This document shows positions 43,964 to 54,149 of a DNA stretch of 64,000 bases, piece after piece. Source of the DNA: Legionella waltersii (GTDB taxonomy: Bacteria; Pseudomonadota; Gammaproteobacteria; Legionellales; Legionellaceae); contig NZ_LNZB01000015.1 of NCBI RefSeq assembly GCF_001468085.1, positions 69,384 to 133,383 on the forward strand, in the 5' to 3' direction. A program made the position numbers and the translations under genes. Each line of letters opens with the position of its first letter. The first letter of the stretch is position 1. The notes beneath the pieces were generated by a model. The model was given only the letters and a program-made list of their open reading frames with translations. It made no database searches and had not been told where the DNA came from.

Positions 43964-46621
43964 TTACAAACTAAAGTTCATAATACTGGGATCTGAATTC
44001 CAATCACTGTAATCCTCGATATAATGACCTTCTTGAACTGTTTGCATGGGTTCCAATTTGTGTTTTAGACATTCCAACAAAATTTGAGTCCCTTGATGAT
44101 CCTGTTTTTTGATCATTTTCAGCACCCGTGAGCATTGTGAAATGGATAGGTCCCATTTGCCAAAGTACTCATTTCTCATTAAATCCACATTAGAATAGAG
44201 TATTTCCGCAATGTCATCTAACAATTTAAAGGCTTCCTCTGTTGGTTTTTCCTTTAATTCCTTGAGTGATGCAGCAACAATGTGCACAAGTATGTGCGCA
44301 TCTCCGATAAGATTATTTAAATGATCAAGAACCGTGAATGGATGATGTAAACTTTGAGCATGTTTTGCTGAGTCTAACGTTGCTTTGTCTTTCTTATGAA
44401 TTACAAACTGCGGTGATAACTTCAAAAATACTTGGTATAAAGCCAAAAGAATTCGATGGTTTTTTTCGTGTACTTCGGAGTCGTGTTGATGGCACTGTTG
44501 ATGATTGTTGCCAAAGAAAAATAAGCTATGATTCAATTGCTCTTGTCTCTGGTTGGTTGGCTCGGATTTCTTGGATTCACCTTGAAAATAAAGCTGATTT
44601 AATTCTAAGGATTGTTGCGATAATGAAGTTCGATTAGGTAATGTCGAGTGCACAATTAAATCATTTACAATTTCAAAATAATATTTACTCCCTCTATAAC
44701 AGCAATAAGAAAGCAGCTCACTGAGTGAGTTAAAGGTAGAATACATTAATTCCTTGTTTACAAACTTACCTTTCTCGCCACAATCAGAGTATCTTGTACT
44801 CAGATAATCTATCGTTGATTTGTACCCATTTTGAATTAATTGCTCACGAACTTTATCCTCAATATTAAAACCGGTAGAGGAGATGTTCATGGTATCAATA
44901 ACGATGGTTTGCATTGCGTACTGCCTAAGCTTTAGGCGGTCACGCTCCCAACCACTCGCGGGATCACTTACTCCAGTTATCAGTCCATAAATCCAATTTA
45001 ATAGAAAGTTCTCACGGTAGACTTTTTCTTTTATACGATCTATAGCTGATCGCTCAGTACCATTATCAAATTGCACAGCCAATACTTTTAAATTGTTACC
45101 AAATTCAGACTCGAGAAGTGTATCTCCATCATCTTCAAAAACCTCAGTTGGAAAGTTACTCAAAACACCACCATCGCTGTGTTCATGTCCATCAAAAATG
45201 GTGTGTTTATATAAAACTGGGAAACTTGAAGACATTTTCACCGCCTCACTAATCTCCATCGTCGGATTATTCGAAGTTGAAAAATAACTCGTTTTTCCAA
45301 GTCGCTTATTGGTAGCAGTTACGATTAAATCGTCCCCAATTCCACAGTCTGGGTAAGATTTTCTGATGGAATCTAAAGTAGAAAATGTAATTTTTCCAGT
45401 TGGGAAAGGAAACTTATATTTCTTACTCAACTCGCTTACTTTTTTGGCAATGATAAAATCTAAAGCTGTTTTTAAAGAATGTGAGTCAGACAAACCATTT
45501 GTACTAATATCATACTTTACGATGGTTTCTTGTTTAAACTCTTTAAAAAATTGGTTGATTTCATCCGCTGTGTACCCCATATAACACATAAGGGCAATGA
45601 TAGCTCCAGCGGAGCTTCCAGCAAATTTAGTGGGTTTTATTCCTGCTTCATTTAGGGCTCGCCACACTCCAAGATGAGCAAAAATCTTAGCCCCCCCACC
45701 ACAAAACACCAGGTTGGTTATATCAGGGCGTCGTTCACTGACAAGGATTTCTTTAGTATCTACATTTTGGTAGATTTTTACCGTCTTATCCTTGTACAGT
45801 AAAACCTGCTTGCTGCGCTTTTCAGTTGGATTATCTACTTTACTTTTCATGCCATTAAAAAATGAAGTTATCCATTCCCACAAGCGAAGATACCAAGCTT
45901 TTGCCCCAGTAAATCGCTGCATCCGTCTATAATCTTGCATTTCTTTAAAACGTTTTGAGTAATTCAATACGTCAATAGCATGCGGGTGTGAACTTTTACA
46001 TGCAGTCTCGTAGTTAAAACCAGCATAATCCATGTTGCGTAATTGATCAACTAGCGCATTGGTTATATATATCCTTTTTGTATTTCCTCCAGAGTCTTGG
46101 TGATAGTGATTAGGATCGCAATATTTTGTCCCGGATGGGGGAACTAGGAATTGGTTAAAACCAATTAAAATTCCATTTTTTCCCCTAAACATTTCAATCC
46201 CAGTCAATTGGTAATTGAGTGAAAACTCTAAATCCGTGATATTCCAATGTTCTGATTTATTACTAAACAACCATTGTTTCAAGACCCCCCACCAGCTTAA
46301 AGCCACTTCCGCAGTGAAGCCTCGATAATCATTGACATAAACCCCACTTAAAAATCCTGGCTGCTTATCATTTTGATGTTCACCCAGTAACCATTCATCA
46401 AACTCAATTCGTTTGTTCTCACTCAATCGAGTGAAATCAAATATCATTTTTTCATTATCGAATAGGTAGTTTGCGAGAGACACTTTATTATCAGGGGCCA
46501 ATCCATTAATTCTTAAACGACCAAGATAGGCAGATAAAATTATTTTTTTTAATAAATTCAGATTTTTTGGATATTTTGTATCAGTTTGTAATAACTGGGT
46601 TATCACGTGTTGTGGGGTCAT
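43964..46621 (-). CDS. vpdC: Patatin-like phospholipase, VpdC-like Dot/Icm effector
   Basis: 885 residues from the ATG at 46621, chosen over a TTG at 46663 because TAAGGA lies seven bases before it. The patatin core starts near residue 310: the oxyanion loop VFCGGGAK, nucleophile Ser337 in AGSSAGAI and Asp483 in SDGGVLSNFP, so the dyad is intact. About 300 residues precede it with no family I recognise, and a helical C-terminal region of over 250 residues follows. The neighbourhood (next to pyrF and fimT) is that of vpdC in L. pneumophila. Phospholipase effectors of this group act on host membranes and may need a host cofactor. Confidence 0.85.
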   Translation of the reverse strand: MTPQHVITQLLQTDTKYPKNLNLLKKIILSAYLGRLRINGLAPDNKVSLANYLFDNEKMIFDFTRLSENKRIEFDEWLLGEHQNDKQPGFLSGVYVNDYRGFTAEVALSWWGVLKQWLFSNKSEHWNITDLEFSLNYQLTGIEMFRGKNGILIGFNQFLVPPSGTKYCDPNHYHQDSGGNTKRIYITNALVDQLRNMDYAGFNYETACKSSHPHAIDVLNYSKRFKEMQDYRRMQRFTGAKAWYLRLWEWITSFFNGMKSKVDNPTEKRSKQVLLYKDKTVKIYQNVDTKEILVSERRPDITNLVFCGGGAKIFAHLGVWRALNEAGIKPTKFAGSSAGAIIALMCYMGYTADEINQFFKEFKQETIVKYDISTNGLSDSHSLKTALDFIIAKKVSELSKKYKFPFPTGKITFSTLDSIRKSYPDCGIGDDLIVTATNKRLGKTSYFSTSNNPTMEISEAVKMSSSFPVLYKHTIFDGHEHSDGGVLSNFPTEVFEDDGDTLLESEFGNNLKVLAVQFDNGTERSAIDRIKEKVYRENFLLNWIYGLITGVSDPASGWERDRLKLRQYAMQTIVIDTMNISSTGFNIEDKVREQLIQNGYKSTIDYLSTRYSDCGEKGKFVNKELMYSTFNSLSELLSYCCYRGSKYYFEIVNDLIVHSTLPNRTSLSQQSLELNQLYFQGESKKSEPTNQRQEQLNHSLFFFGNNHQQCHQHDSEVHEKNHRILLALYQVFLKLSPQFVIHKKDKATLDSAKHAQSLHHPFTVLDHLNNLIGDAHILVHIVAASLKELKEKPTEEAFKLLDDIAEILYSNVDLMRNEYFGKWDLSISQCSRVLKMIKKQDHQGTQILLECLKHKLEPMQTVQEGHYIEDYSDWNSDPSIMNFSL

Positions 46622-46714
46622 CAGCGTATCCTTACTTCTGGTAGTCCATTGAAAGAAGCTCAACCTTAAACCGAGACTGATTAATAGATTGTTTAACTAA
46701 CTTTACTACAAGTA

Positions 46715-46891
46715 TCATAAATTGATTTCTATTAAAATAGGATCAGCATCTATTAATGACGTTCTAAAATGCTTTGATTGATAAACAATGTCTTCAGATG
46801 GCATGCAATTTGCGATTTCTTTTCCAACAAAAGCTAAAGGGCGAGTATCATTTAACCCACTGTATTCATGGTTAACTTCATTAGCCCGCAT
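46715..46891 (-). CDS. 58-residue conserved-looking small protein downstream of pyrF
   Basis: A complete 58-codon frame starts at 46891 with AGAGG eight bases upstream, 16 bp after the pyrF stop on the same strand. The product begins MRANEVNHEYSGLNDTRPLA, contains KEIANCMPSEDIVYQSKHF and ends in an Ile/Leu-rich strand. It is soluble with no known domain. The good ribosome site and operon-like spacing argue that it is real. It fills most of the gap between the VpdC-like gene and pyrF. Confidence 0.55.
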   Translation of the reverse strand: MRANEVNHEYSGLNDTRPLAFVGKEIANCMPSEDIVYQSKHFRTSLIDADPILIEINL

Positions 46892-46907
46892 GATTTTTAC
46901 CTCTAGA

Positions 46908-47600
46908 TTAAGAAATATCTTTCAATATTTTTGAAACAACAGAAGATGGATTTTCCGCACGAGTAATTGGCCTACCAATCACTAAATAGTGACTTCCTGC
47001 TTGTATAGCTTGTGACGGAGTCATTACTCTAGACTGATCATCCAATGAGTCACTTGGTAAACGAATTCCGGGTGTAACAGTAAGAAATTGCTCGCCACAA
47101 ATCTGTTGAATGACCACTGACTCATGGGCAGAACATACAACACCATCTAAACCAGATTGCTTACTAAGTTTAGCCAATTGTTTTACTTGATCCATCAATG
47201 AACTGTTTACACCAATGGCGATTAAATCATTTTCTGAAAAACTGGTCAGAATGGTTACAGCAATTAATAATGGTCTGTCCTTCCCATAAGTATCTAATGC
47301 TGTTTTAGCGGCTTCCAACATCTTTGATCCGCCAGAAGCATGAACATTCATCATCCAGACCCCCAAGTCAGCGGCTGAATGGCAAGCTTTTGCAACAGTA
47401 TTAGGAATATCATGAAATTTTAAATCCAAAAAGACTTTAAAATTCCGCGCTACTAATTGCTTTATGAATTGAGGTCCAAGCAAAGTAAAAAGTTCGCTTC
47501 CTACTTTAAGTGCGCAGTGTTGTGAATCCAATTGATCAACTAAATCTAAAGCAGTTTTTTCATTATCAAAATCAAGAGCTACAATTAACTTTAAACTCAT
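46908..47600 (-). CDS. pyrF: Orotidine-5'-phosphate decarboxylase
   Basis: 230 residues, TIM barrel. The catalytic D-x-K-x-x-D tetrad is in FLDLKFHDIPNTVA; VTPGIRLPSD and the C-terminal LVIGRPITRAENP phosphate site are conserved. Last step to UMP. It follows the aminotransferase gene by two bases and is part of a lapA-lapB-aminotransferase-pyrF run. Confidence 0.97.
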   Translation of the reverse strand: MSLKLIVALDFDNEKTALDLVDQLDSQHCALKVGSELFTLLGPQFIKQLVARNFKVFLDLKFHDIPNTVAKACHSAADLGVWMMNVHASGGSKMLEAAKTALDTYGKDRPLLIAVTILTSFSENDLIAIGVNSSLMDQVKQLAKLSKQSGLDGVVCSAHESVVIQQICGEQFLTVTPGIRLPSDSLDDQSRVMTPSQAIQAGSHYLVIGRPITRAENPSSVVSKILKDIS

Positions 47601-47602
47601 TT

Positions 47603-48718
47603 TTATGCCACAGCCTCTTCAGTTGTCAAAAGCAAGGCATTTCTTATTGCAACAACAATCTTGTTTTGATCATCTTCATGTAAATAGGGATGCATTGGTA
47701 AACTAATTACCCTTTTACTCGCTCTTTCCGAATGAGGAAAGGAACCTGATTGATAGTTTAAATACGCCAAAGCTTGTTGCTGATGCATCGGTACTGGGTA
47801 ATGTACAGCTGTGGGAATTCCGGCCGATTGTAATGATTGCTGAAAAACATCTCTATTCTCGACTTCAATAGTGTATTGAGCATAGGGGCTTGTATTATGA
47901 GAATGGACAAAAGGAGTATTTACTAATGGAGCAAGCATCTGATCATAACGTTTAGCAACTTTATTGCGAAGTACTAGTTCCTCAGGAAATAGTTTCAATT
48001 TTTCCAACAAAATAGCCGCTTGAATTGTATCCATTCTTCCATTAATACCAATACGACTATGACAATAACGCGCATTTTGCCCGTGAATTCTAATTTCTAA
48101 TAATCGTTTAGCAAGCTCATCATCGTTCGTAAAGCACGCACCTGAATCCCCATAACCACCTAGCGGTTTAGAAGGGAAAAAACTTGTACAACCAATTGTT
48201 GATAAGGCACAAGAATACTTACCGTAGTAGGTTCCCCCAAAACTCTGCGCCCCATCTTCAATCACTGGGATTCCATATTTCTCAGCAATTGCGTTAATTT
48301 CGTTAAATTCAGCACACTGCCCGTATAAAGAAACAGGCATAATCGCTTTAGTTTTTGGAGTGATAGCTGCTTCTAATAGATTAGGGTCCATATTATAAGT
48401 TAATGGATCAATATCAACAAAGACAGGGATCGCATGACAAAGACTAATGACCTCAGCCGTTGCAAAAAAGCTAAATGGGCTTGTGATAATCTCATCGCCC
48501 GGCTGTATGTCTAAAGCCAAAAAGGCCATCAACAGAGCATCAGTACCACTTGAATTAACAATTGCATGTTTAACACCTATAAAATCAGCTAACTGCCCTT
48601 CTAAAGTTCTAATTTCAGGCCCCATGATGTACTGTCCATGATTTAATACATTTCGAATACCTTTTAAAACTTCATTCTCGATTTTGGAATATTGTGTCTT
48701 TAGGTCAATAAATTGCAT
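47603..48718 (-). CDS. DegT/DnrJ/EryC1 aminotransferase (WecE-like)
   Basis: 371-residue PLP-dependent sugar aminotransferase. VIEDGAQSFGGTYYG holds the ring-stacking Asp region, and the Schiff-base Lys is in TSFFPSKPLGGYGDSGA. The C-terminal AVHYPVPMHQQQA is family-typical. It would aminate a keto-sugar nucleotide for LPS or another glycan; the exact sugar cannot be told. It sits between lapB and pyrF, away from any glycan cluster, a conserved oddity of Legionella. Confidence 0.88.
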   Translation of the reverse strand: MQFIDLKTQYSKIENEVLKGIRNVLNHGQYIMGPEIRTLEGQLADFIGVKHAIVNSSGTDALLMAFLALDIQPGDEIITSPFSFFATAEVISLCHAIPVFVDIDPLTYNMDPNLLEAAITPKTKAIMPVSLYGQCAEFNEINAIAEKYGIPVIEDGAQSFGGTYYGKYSCALSTIGCTSFFPSKPLGGYGDSGACFTNDDELAKRLLEIRIHGQNARYCHSRIGINGRMDTIQAAILLEKLKLFPEELVLRNKVAKRYDQMLAPLVNTPFVHSHNTSPYAQYTIEVENRDVFQQSLQSAGIPTAVHYPVPMHQQQALAYLNYQSGSFPHSERASKRVISLPMHPYLHEDDQNKIVVAIRNALLLTTEEAVA

Positions 48719-48779
48719 TATTTTTTCTCATGTTGTATTTGTTCGTTATTTTATAATTAAGCTTACTTTTTAGAAACAC

Positions 48780-49949
48780 CTAATCGCCTTCTAAACCATG
48801 TATAGGTTTCATTTTACCCCACTGCTTACAACTTGGACAATGCCAATGCAAATGTTTACCACCAAATCCGCAGTGACCACAACGATAAACCGGTTTATTA
48901 TCAAGAAATTTACTTGTAATATCGTAGAGCATTTGCAGTTTCTCTCGCACTTTTCCATACGCTGAGTCGAGATGCCAATATATTAAGCGATTTAATCCGC
49001 GAATGGAGGGATGATTTTGTAAATTATCTGCTACAAAATCAATTGCAACGTCCATATTCTTTGTTTGTCTCATGTAGTCTGCAATAACGAATATTACAGA
49101 AGCCCGCGGATGGTCTTTTAAGGTCTGCTCTAGATAATGGATACAATCACCCATAGAATCAATTTCCTTATGGCAAAAGACCAATGGCTCGACAATTTCA
49201 GTTAAAAACTCAGGATCTTGGGAAGGCACTCTTTTCAAAGAGCGTATGGCCTGTTTATAGCGCCCTTCTTTCATTTCAATGGTTGCATACATCAAGCTCG
49301 CTCTCACAGATTCTGGATCGACGCTCATTGCTTGCTTAATGCAATACAAGGCCCTGTCCATAGCATTTATTTTGAGAGCTTGACTTGCCATCTCACAATA
49401 ATAGTGAGCCGCTTGATTGTGATAACTTGTCCCAGTTGAAATTTCTAACTTTTTTATTATTTCTAACGCTTTTTCCCATGCTTTTTCCTGTTGGTATATA
49501 GCAAGCAAGCCATGTAAGCTGCTTATTTCACGACTACCACCTAACTCAACAACTTCAAGAAATATTCTTTCTGCTCTATCAAAAACCCCCGCACTCATAT
49601 AGTCTTGTCCGAGTGCCATAAGAGCTTCTTTCCTTTGCTGCATGCTCAATTGGGGTCTAGCGATTAAGTTCTGGTGAAGTCTAATAGCTCTATCAACCTC
49701 ACCACGGCGTCTAAATAAACTACCTAATGCAAGATGGGTTTCTACTGTATCGCTATCAACTTCTAATAGTTTAATAAATACATCAACAGCTTTATCAGAT
49801 TGCTCATTTAATAAATAATTAAGGCCGACCACGTATTCTCGTGATAACCTATTATGCACTTTAGCATCTGCCTTCATATTTTTGCGATTGGCTACCCACC
49901 AACCTGACCAAGCTGCAGCTGGCAATAACAAAGGCCATAAATTAATCAT
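48780..49949 (-). CDS. lapB: LPS assembly protein B (TPR and rubredoxin-like)
   Basis: 389 residues. An N-terminal membrane anchor (about 3-20) is followed by TPR repeats (about 35-340) and a rubredoxin-type zinc domain with two CxxC pairs (CGHCGFGGKHLHWHCPSC). LapB guides FtsH to degrade LpxC and so limits LPS synthesis. It lies 44 bp downstream of lapA. Confidence 0.95.
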   Translation of the reverse strand: MINLWPLLLPAAAWSGWWVANRKNMKADAKVHNRLSREYVVGLNYLLNEQSDKAVDVFIKLLEVDSDTVETHLALGSLFRRRGEVDRAIRLHQNLIARPQLSMQQRKEALMALGQDYMSAGVFDRAERIFLEVVELGGSREISSLHGLLAIYQQEKAWEKALEIIKKLEISTGTSYHNQAAHYYCEMASQALKINAMDRALYCIKQAMSVDPESVRASLMYATIEMKEGRYKQAIRSLKRVPSQDPEFLTEIVEPLVFCHKEIDSMGDCIHYLEQTLKDHPRASVIFVIADYMRQTKNMDVAIDFVADNLQNHPSIRGLNRLIYWHLDSAYGKVREKLQMLYDITSKFLDNKPVYRCGHCGFGGKHLHWHCPSCKQWGKMKPIHGLEGD

Positions 49950-49993
49950 TTATTATTATTCCTCTGAGCATCGTGAATCAAGAAATTAAATAT

Positions 49994-50284
49994 CTAGTGT
50001 TGATCTTGCAAAGGAATAGACCGCAAGTTCTTGATTTCTTTTTCAGTTAATCTTAATTGATTTTTCACTTTCTGGCATTCTATTTTTAGACGCCAATATC
50101 TCATTACAAAAAGTATAAAACCGAATAATATTCCAATACCGAGCATAATGGTCATTAAAACTGAGATGGGCATGGATACAATTTTAAAATAAAAATTAAC
50201 TTGGACTGATGAGGCATTTAATGCAGCAAAACTTACACCAACAATTATCAGTAGTATATAGAATACTAACATCATTAAGCGCAT
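49994..50284 (-). CDS. lapA: LapA-domain membrane protein
   Basis: 96 residues. Two membrane helices (about 4-22 and 38-62) are separated by a short NASSVQVNFYFKIVSMP loop and followed by a cytoplasmic coiled coil ending SIPLQDQ. This is the LapA/YciS layout. It works with LapB in LPS assembly. Position upstream of lapB and downstream of rpsA is conserved across gammaproteobacteria. Confidence 0.92.
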   Translation of the reverse strand: MRLMMLVFYILLIIVGVSFAALNASSVQVNFYFKIVSMPISVLMTIMLGIGILFGFILFVMRYWRLKIECQKVKNQLRLTEKEIKNLRSIPLQDQH

Positions 50285-50330
50285 TTACTAATCCTTTCTG
50301 TGTTTATTAGCAATTAATCCCACAAAAATA

Positions 50331-50391
50331 AAAAAGCGTAGATTTATCTACGCTTTTAACTAGAAGTGTATTGATACCAATACACTTCTAG
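50331..50391 (-). terminator. Tandem hairpin terminator of rpsA
   Basis: Two perfect hairpins follow rpsA. The first met by polymerase pairs 50378-50391 with 50360-50373 (CTAGAAGTGTATTG, 4-nt loop). The second pairs 50347-50357 with 50332-50342 (AAAAGCGTAGA, 4-nt loop) and is followed by a T-rich run on the minus strand. They separate rpsA from lapA. Confidence 0.8.
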
Positions 50392-50407
50392 CATGAGCAA
50401 TAAAAGA

Positions 50408-52084
50408 CTACTCGCCTTCTTTACTTGCCATTTTTTCCTTTAATAAATCACCTAACGTCGTTGAAGCAACTTCTGTTCTAGAATACTTTTTAATCGCTTC
50501 AGCTTCATCATGTGCATCTTTGGCTTTTACAGATAAAGTGATTGTACGATTTTTCTTATCGATATTGGTGATTTTCGCTTCAATTTCATCGCCTACATTA
50601 ACAACAGTAGTCGCATCATCTACACGATCCTCTGATAATTCATTCGCACGAATTGTACCTGTGATGTCTTCAGCTAAAGCTACCGTCACCGATTTTGCAT
50701 CAACAGCACTTACTGTTCCTTTAACTATTGCACCTTTTGTAAAGGTCTCAGCAAAGCTAGTGAAGCTATCACCTTCAAGTTGTTTAATTCCTAAAGAAAT
50801 TCTTTCACGCTCAGGATCTATTGCTAAAATAACCGCTTCTAATTCCTGACCTTTCTTGAATTGCTTAACAGCATCTTCACCTGGAACCGTCCAAGAGATA
50901 TCTGATAAGTGTACAAGACCGTCAATATCACCATCTAGGCCAATAAATATTCCAAAGTCTGTGATAGATCGAATCTTACCCTTCACTTTTTCATTTTTGT
51001 TATGAGAAGCTGCAAATTGTTGCCATGGATTACCAACACATTGCTTCATACCTAGAGAAATTCGACGTCGTTCTTCATCAATTTCCAGAACCATTACATC
51101 GACCACATCTCCCATAGATACAACTTTGCTTGGGTGAACGTTCTTATTGGTCCAATCCATTTCGGACATATGAACCAATCCTTCAACCCCTTCTTCAATT
51201 TCAACAAAGCAACCATAGTCAGTGATATTGGTTACCTTGCCTTGCATTCTTCTTCCTATTGGATATCTTTCAACAAGGTCTACCCAAGGATCATTACCCA
51301 ATTGCTTCATACCTAGAGAAACACGATTTCTATCACTGTCGAAGCTTAAAACTTTAACTTTAACATCTTGTCCAACTGAGAGAAGCTCACTAGGATGTTT
51401 CACTCGTTTCCAAGAAATATCGGTAATATGCAATAATCCATCAATACCGCCCAAATCAATGAACGCACCATAATCAGTAAGGTTTTTAACAATACCATGT
51501 AATTCTTGACCATCATGCAATGATTCAAGAAGAGCTTGTCTATCAGCACTGCTTTCTTCTTCAACCACAGCGCGACGGGACACAACAATATTATTGCGTT
51601 TAAGGTCCATCTTAATGACTTTAAACTCTAGTTCCTTGCCTTCGAGATAAGAAGGATCTCGAACAGGTCTTACATCGACGAGAGAGCCCGGTAAGAATGC
51701 ACGGATTGAACCTATTTCTACAGTAAATCCACCTTTTACTTTACCGGATATTAAACCAGTAACGGTTTCATTGTTTTCGTGTGACTTGGATAGTTTTCTC
51801 CAAGCTTCTTGGCGCTTAGCCTTTTCTCTTGAAAGCAGCGTTTCGCCGTGGCCATCTTCTACCGAATCTAAAGCCACTTCGACAGTATCACCTACTTTAA
51901 CTTCCAGTGAGCCATCTTTGTCATAAAACTCTTCAACCGCCACAATACCTTCAGACTTTAAACCAGCATTTAAGGTTACGAAATCTTCATCAATATCAAT
52001 GACTTTTGCAGAGATAATGGCACCAGGATAAAATTGAGCTCCGGCAATACTTTGCTCAAATAGTTCTTTGAAACTTTCAGACAT
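50408..52084 (-). CDS. rpsA: 30S ribosomal protein S1
   Basis: 558 residues with six S1 OB-fold domains (repeats such as [20 protein letters not shown] and [20 protein letters not shown]). The first two bind the ribosome and the remainder bind mRNA. Length and repeat number are as in E. coli. It lies 65 bp after cmk, the usual cmk-rpsA pairing. Confidence 0.98.
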   Translation of the reverse strand: MSESFKELFEQSIAGAQFYPGAIISAKVIDIDEDFVTLNAGLKSEGIVAVEEFYDKDGSLEVKVGDTVEVALDSVEDGHGETLLSREKAKRQEAWRKLSKSHENNETVTGLISGKVKGGFTVEIGSIRAFLPGSLVDVRPVRDPSYLEGKELEFKVIKMDLKRNNIVVSRRAVVEEESSADRQALLESLHDGQELHGIVKNLTDYGAFIDLGGIDGLLHITDISWKRVKHPSELLSVGQDVKVKVLSFDSDRNRVSLGMKQLGNDPWVDLVERYPIGRRMQGKVTNITDYGCFVEIEEGVEGLVHMSEMDWTNKNVHPSKVVSMGDVVDVMVLEIDEERRRISLGMKQCVGNPWQQFAASHNKNEKVKGKIRSITDFGIFIGLDGDIDGLVHLSDISWTVPGEDAVKQFKKGQELEAVILAIDPERERISLGIKQLEGDSFTSFAETFTKGAIVKGTVSAVDAKSVTVALAEDITGTIRANELSEDRVDDATTVVNVGDEIEAKITNIDKKNRTITLSVKAKDAHDEAEAIKKYSRTEVASTTLGDLLKEKMASKEGE

Positions 52085-52149
52085 GTTAATAAACTCTTTA
52101 GTAAAAAAATGGAAGAATGAGATCCACCCACCTTCCCCCCAAGTATGAA

Positions 52150-52842
52150 CTAATCATTTTTTAAGCGTTCATCAATTAATTTTAATACATTATTGAACAC
52201 TTGTACAATTGTTAGTCCAGTTGTATCGATCATTACAGCGTCTTCTGCTGGTTTTAATGGCGCATGGGATCGTGCTGTATCTCTAGCATCCCTTTGAGCC
52301 AATTCTTCTACAACCTGCGCGAGGCTAACATTATTTCCACTGCGTTGCAACTGTAAATAACGTCTATTTGCTCTTTCTTCCGCACTTGCATACAAATACA
52401 CCTTCAGCATTGCCCCAGGAAAAACTACTGTGCCCATATCACGACCATCTGTTACTAATCCAGGTGCTCGAGCAAATGCTCTTTGTCTTTCCAACAAGGC
52501 TTCACGTACTTGGGGAATAGATGCTATTTTTGAGGCATCTTGTCCACATTGCTCACTGCGAATTTCTTTAGTAATGATTTGATCATCTAAAAATACAGTT
52601 GTTTCATTGTTCTCATTGGATTCAAAACGTAAATCGAGTGAGTGGGCAAGTTTGACAAGCGAATTGAAATCGTCAAAGTCAATCTTATTTTTTCTTACTG
52701 CATAAGCTAACACTCGATAAATTGCACCGCTGTCTAGCATATTCCACTGCAATTGTTTGGCTAATAAATGACAGATAGTGCCTTTACCTGTCCCGCTAGG
52801 ACCATCCAATGTTATGATTGGTATACCTCGATTTAAACCCAT
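52150..52842 (-). CDS. cmk: Cytidylate kinase
   Basis: 230 residues. The P-loop [30 protein letters not shown] and [15 protein letters not shown] define CMP kinase. The ATG at 52842 overlaps the aroA stop by one base (TGATG). It phosphorylates CMP and dCMP. It sits in the serC-aroA-cmk-rpsA order. Confidence 0.97.
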   Translation of the reverse strand: MGLNRGIPIITLDGPSGTGKGTICHLLAKQLQWNMLDSGAIYRVLAYAVRKNKIDFDDFNSLVKLAHSLDLRFESNENNETTVFLDDQIITKEIRSEQCGQDASKIASIPQVREALLERQRAFARAPGLVTDGRDMGTVVFPGAMLKVYLYASAEERANRRYLQLQRSGNNVSLAQVVEELAQRDARDTARSHAPLKPAEDAVMIDTTGLTIVQVFNNVLKLIDERLKND

Positions 52843-54149
52843 CAATATAGTTCCTCTATCTGAAATTGAAGCCTATTCGCTGTGCTAACAAATGAAGGGA
52901 ATGAAGTAGCCACATTTGCACAATTTTTTATGAGTACAGGTGAAGATGCCACTGCTCCAGCTATAGCAAAACTCATGGCAATCCGATGATCTCCAAAACT
53001 ATCTACCTCTCCACCTTTAATTAGACCACCTTGAATCGAAACTCCATCTTCAAAACCCTCCGCATTCACGCCTAATTGGGTTAATCCTTGCACCATAGAA
53101 CCAATTCTGTCACTTTCTTTCATTCGCAGTTCTCTTGCACCATGCAAAATAGTTCGACCTTGAGCACACGCTGCCGCTATAAACAATATTGGGAATTCAT
53201 CGATGGCTAAAGAAACCATTGATTCTGGAATAGTAATCCCTCTCAATTGAGAGTATTCAATCTGTAAATCACCTATTTCCTCTTCGCCACTTGCACGTTG
53301 ATTCAATACATTAATCTTAGCGCCCATTTCTCTGAGTATATGAATAACACCTATTCGTGTGGGATTAAGCCCCACATTACGAATTATTATATTTGCTCCA
53401 GGTATAATTGAGGCAGCTACAATAAAAAATGCGGCTGAAGAAATATCACCAGGAACCATGAGCTCCGTTGCTTTACACTCACCTTTTCCTTCAATTTCAA
53501 TTCTATTACCAACTACACTCAATGGATAAGAAAAGGTCTTTAACATTCTTTCAGTATGATCTCTACTGACGGCAGGCTCAGTGATTATTGTCTTACCCGA
53601 AGCATACATCCCTGCAAGTAAAATGCATGATTTTACCTGTGCGCTAGCTTCTGGCATAAGGTATTCAATCCCCTGTAAGCGCTTATTTCCATGAATTATG
53701 ATAGGAGGCTTCCCATCACAGGTTTGAATATCTGCTCCCATTTGCGATAAAGGCCGACTAACTCTCAGCATTGGCCGTTTGCGCAAACTTTCATCGCCAG
53801 ATAAGCAACTATCAAAGGTTTGAGCGGCTAGTAAGCCAGCGAGTAACCGTATGCTGGTCCCCGAATTACCACAATCGATCATCTCCTTAGGAGCCTGCAG
53901 TCCATGCTTTCCTACACCTTCGATGATAATTCGCTGCATAACAGGCCCATGAATTTTGACACCCATGGACTTAAACGCATTCAAGGTCGCTAAACAATCC
54001 TCACCATCAAGAAATCCATCAATTGTAGAAACACCTTTGGCTATTGAGCTAAAAATGAGAGATCTATGTGATATTGATTTATCTCCCGGGACTGTGATTT
54101 CTCCTCGAATGGTACTTAAGGGCTTGCTGATAAAATTAATTTCTGTCAC
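52842..54149 (-). CDS. aroA: EPSP synthase (3-phosphoshikimate 1-carboxyvinyltransferase)
   Basis: 435 residues. VPGDKSISHRSLIFSS, GNSGTSIRLLAGLLA and RMKESDRIGSM are the family signatures. The GNSGTSIR form with this length suggests a class II-type enzyme rather than the E. coli class I type. It starts with GTG, overlapping the serC stop by one base (TAGTG). Sixth shikimate step. Confidence 0.96.
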   Translation of the reverse strand: MTEINFISKPLSTIRGEITVPGDKSISHRSLIFSSIAKGVSTIDGFLDGEDCLATLNAFKSMGVKIHGPVMQRIIIEGVGKHGLQAPKEMIDCGNSGTSIRLLAGLLAAQTFDSCLSGDESLRKRPMLRVSRPLSQMGADIQTCDGKPPIIIHGNKRLQGIEYLMPEASAQVKSCILLAGMYASGKTIITEPAVSRDHTERMLKTFSYPLSVVGNRIEIEGKGECKATELMVPGDISSAAFFIVAASIIPGANIIIRNVGLNPTRIGVIHILREMGAKINVLNQRASGEEEIGDLQIEYSQLRGITIPESMVSLAIDEFPILFIAAACAQGRTILHGARELRMKESDRIGSMVQGLTQLGVNAEGFEDGVSIQGGLIKGGEVDSFGDHRIAMSFAIAGAVASSPVLIKNCANVATSFPSFVSTANRLQFQIEELY

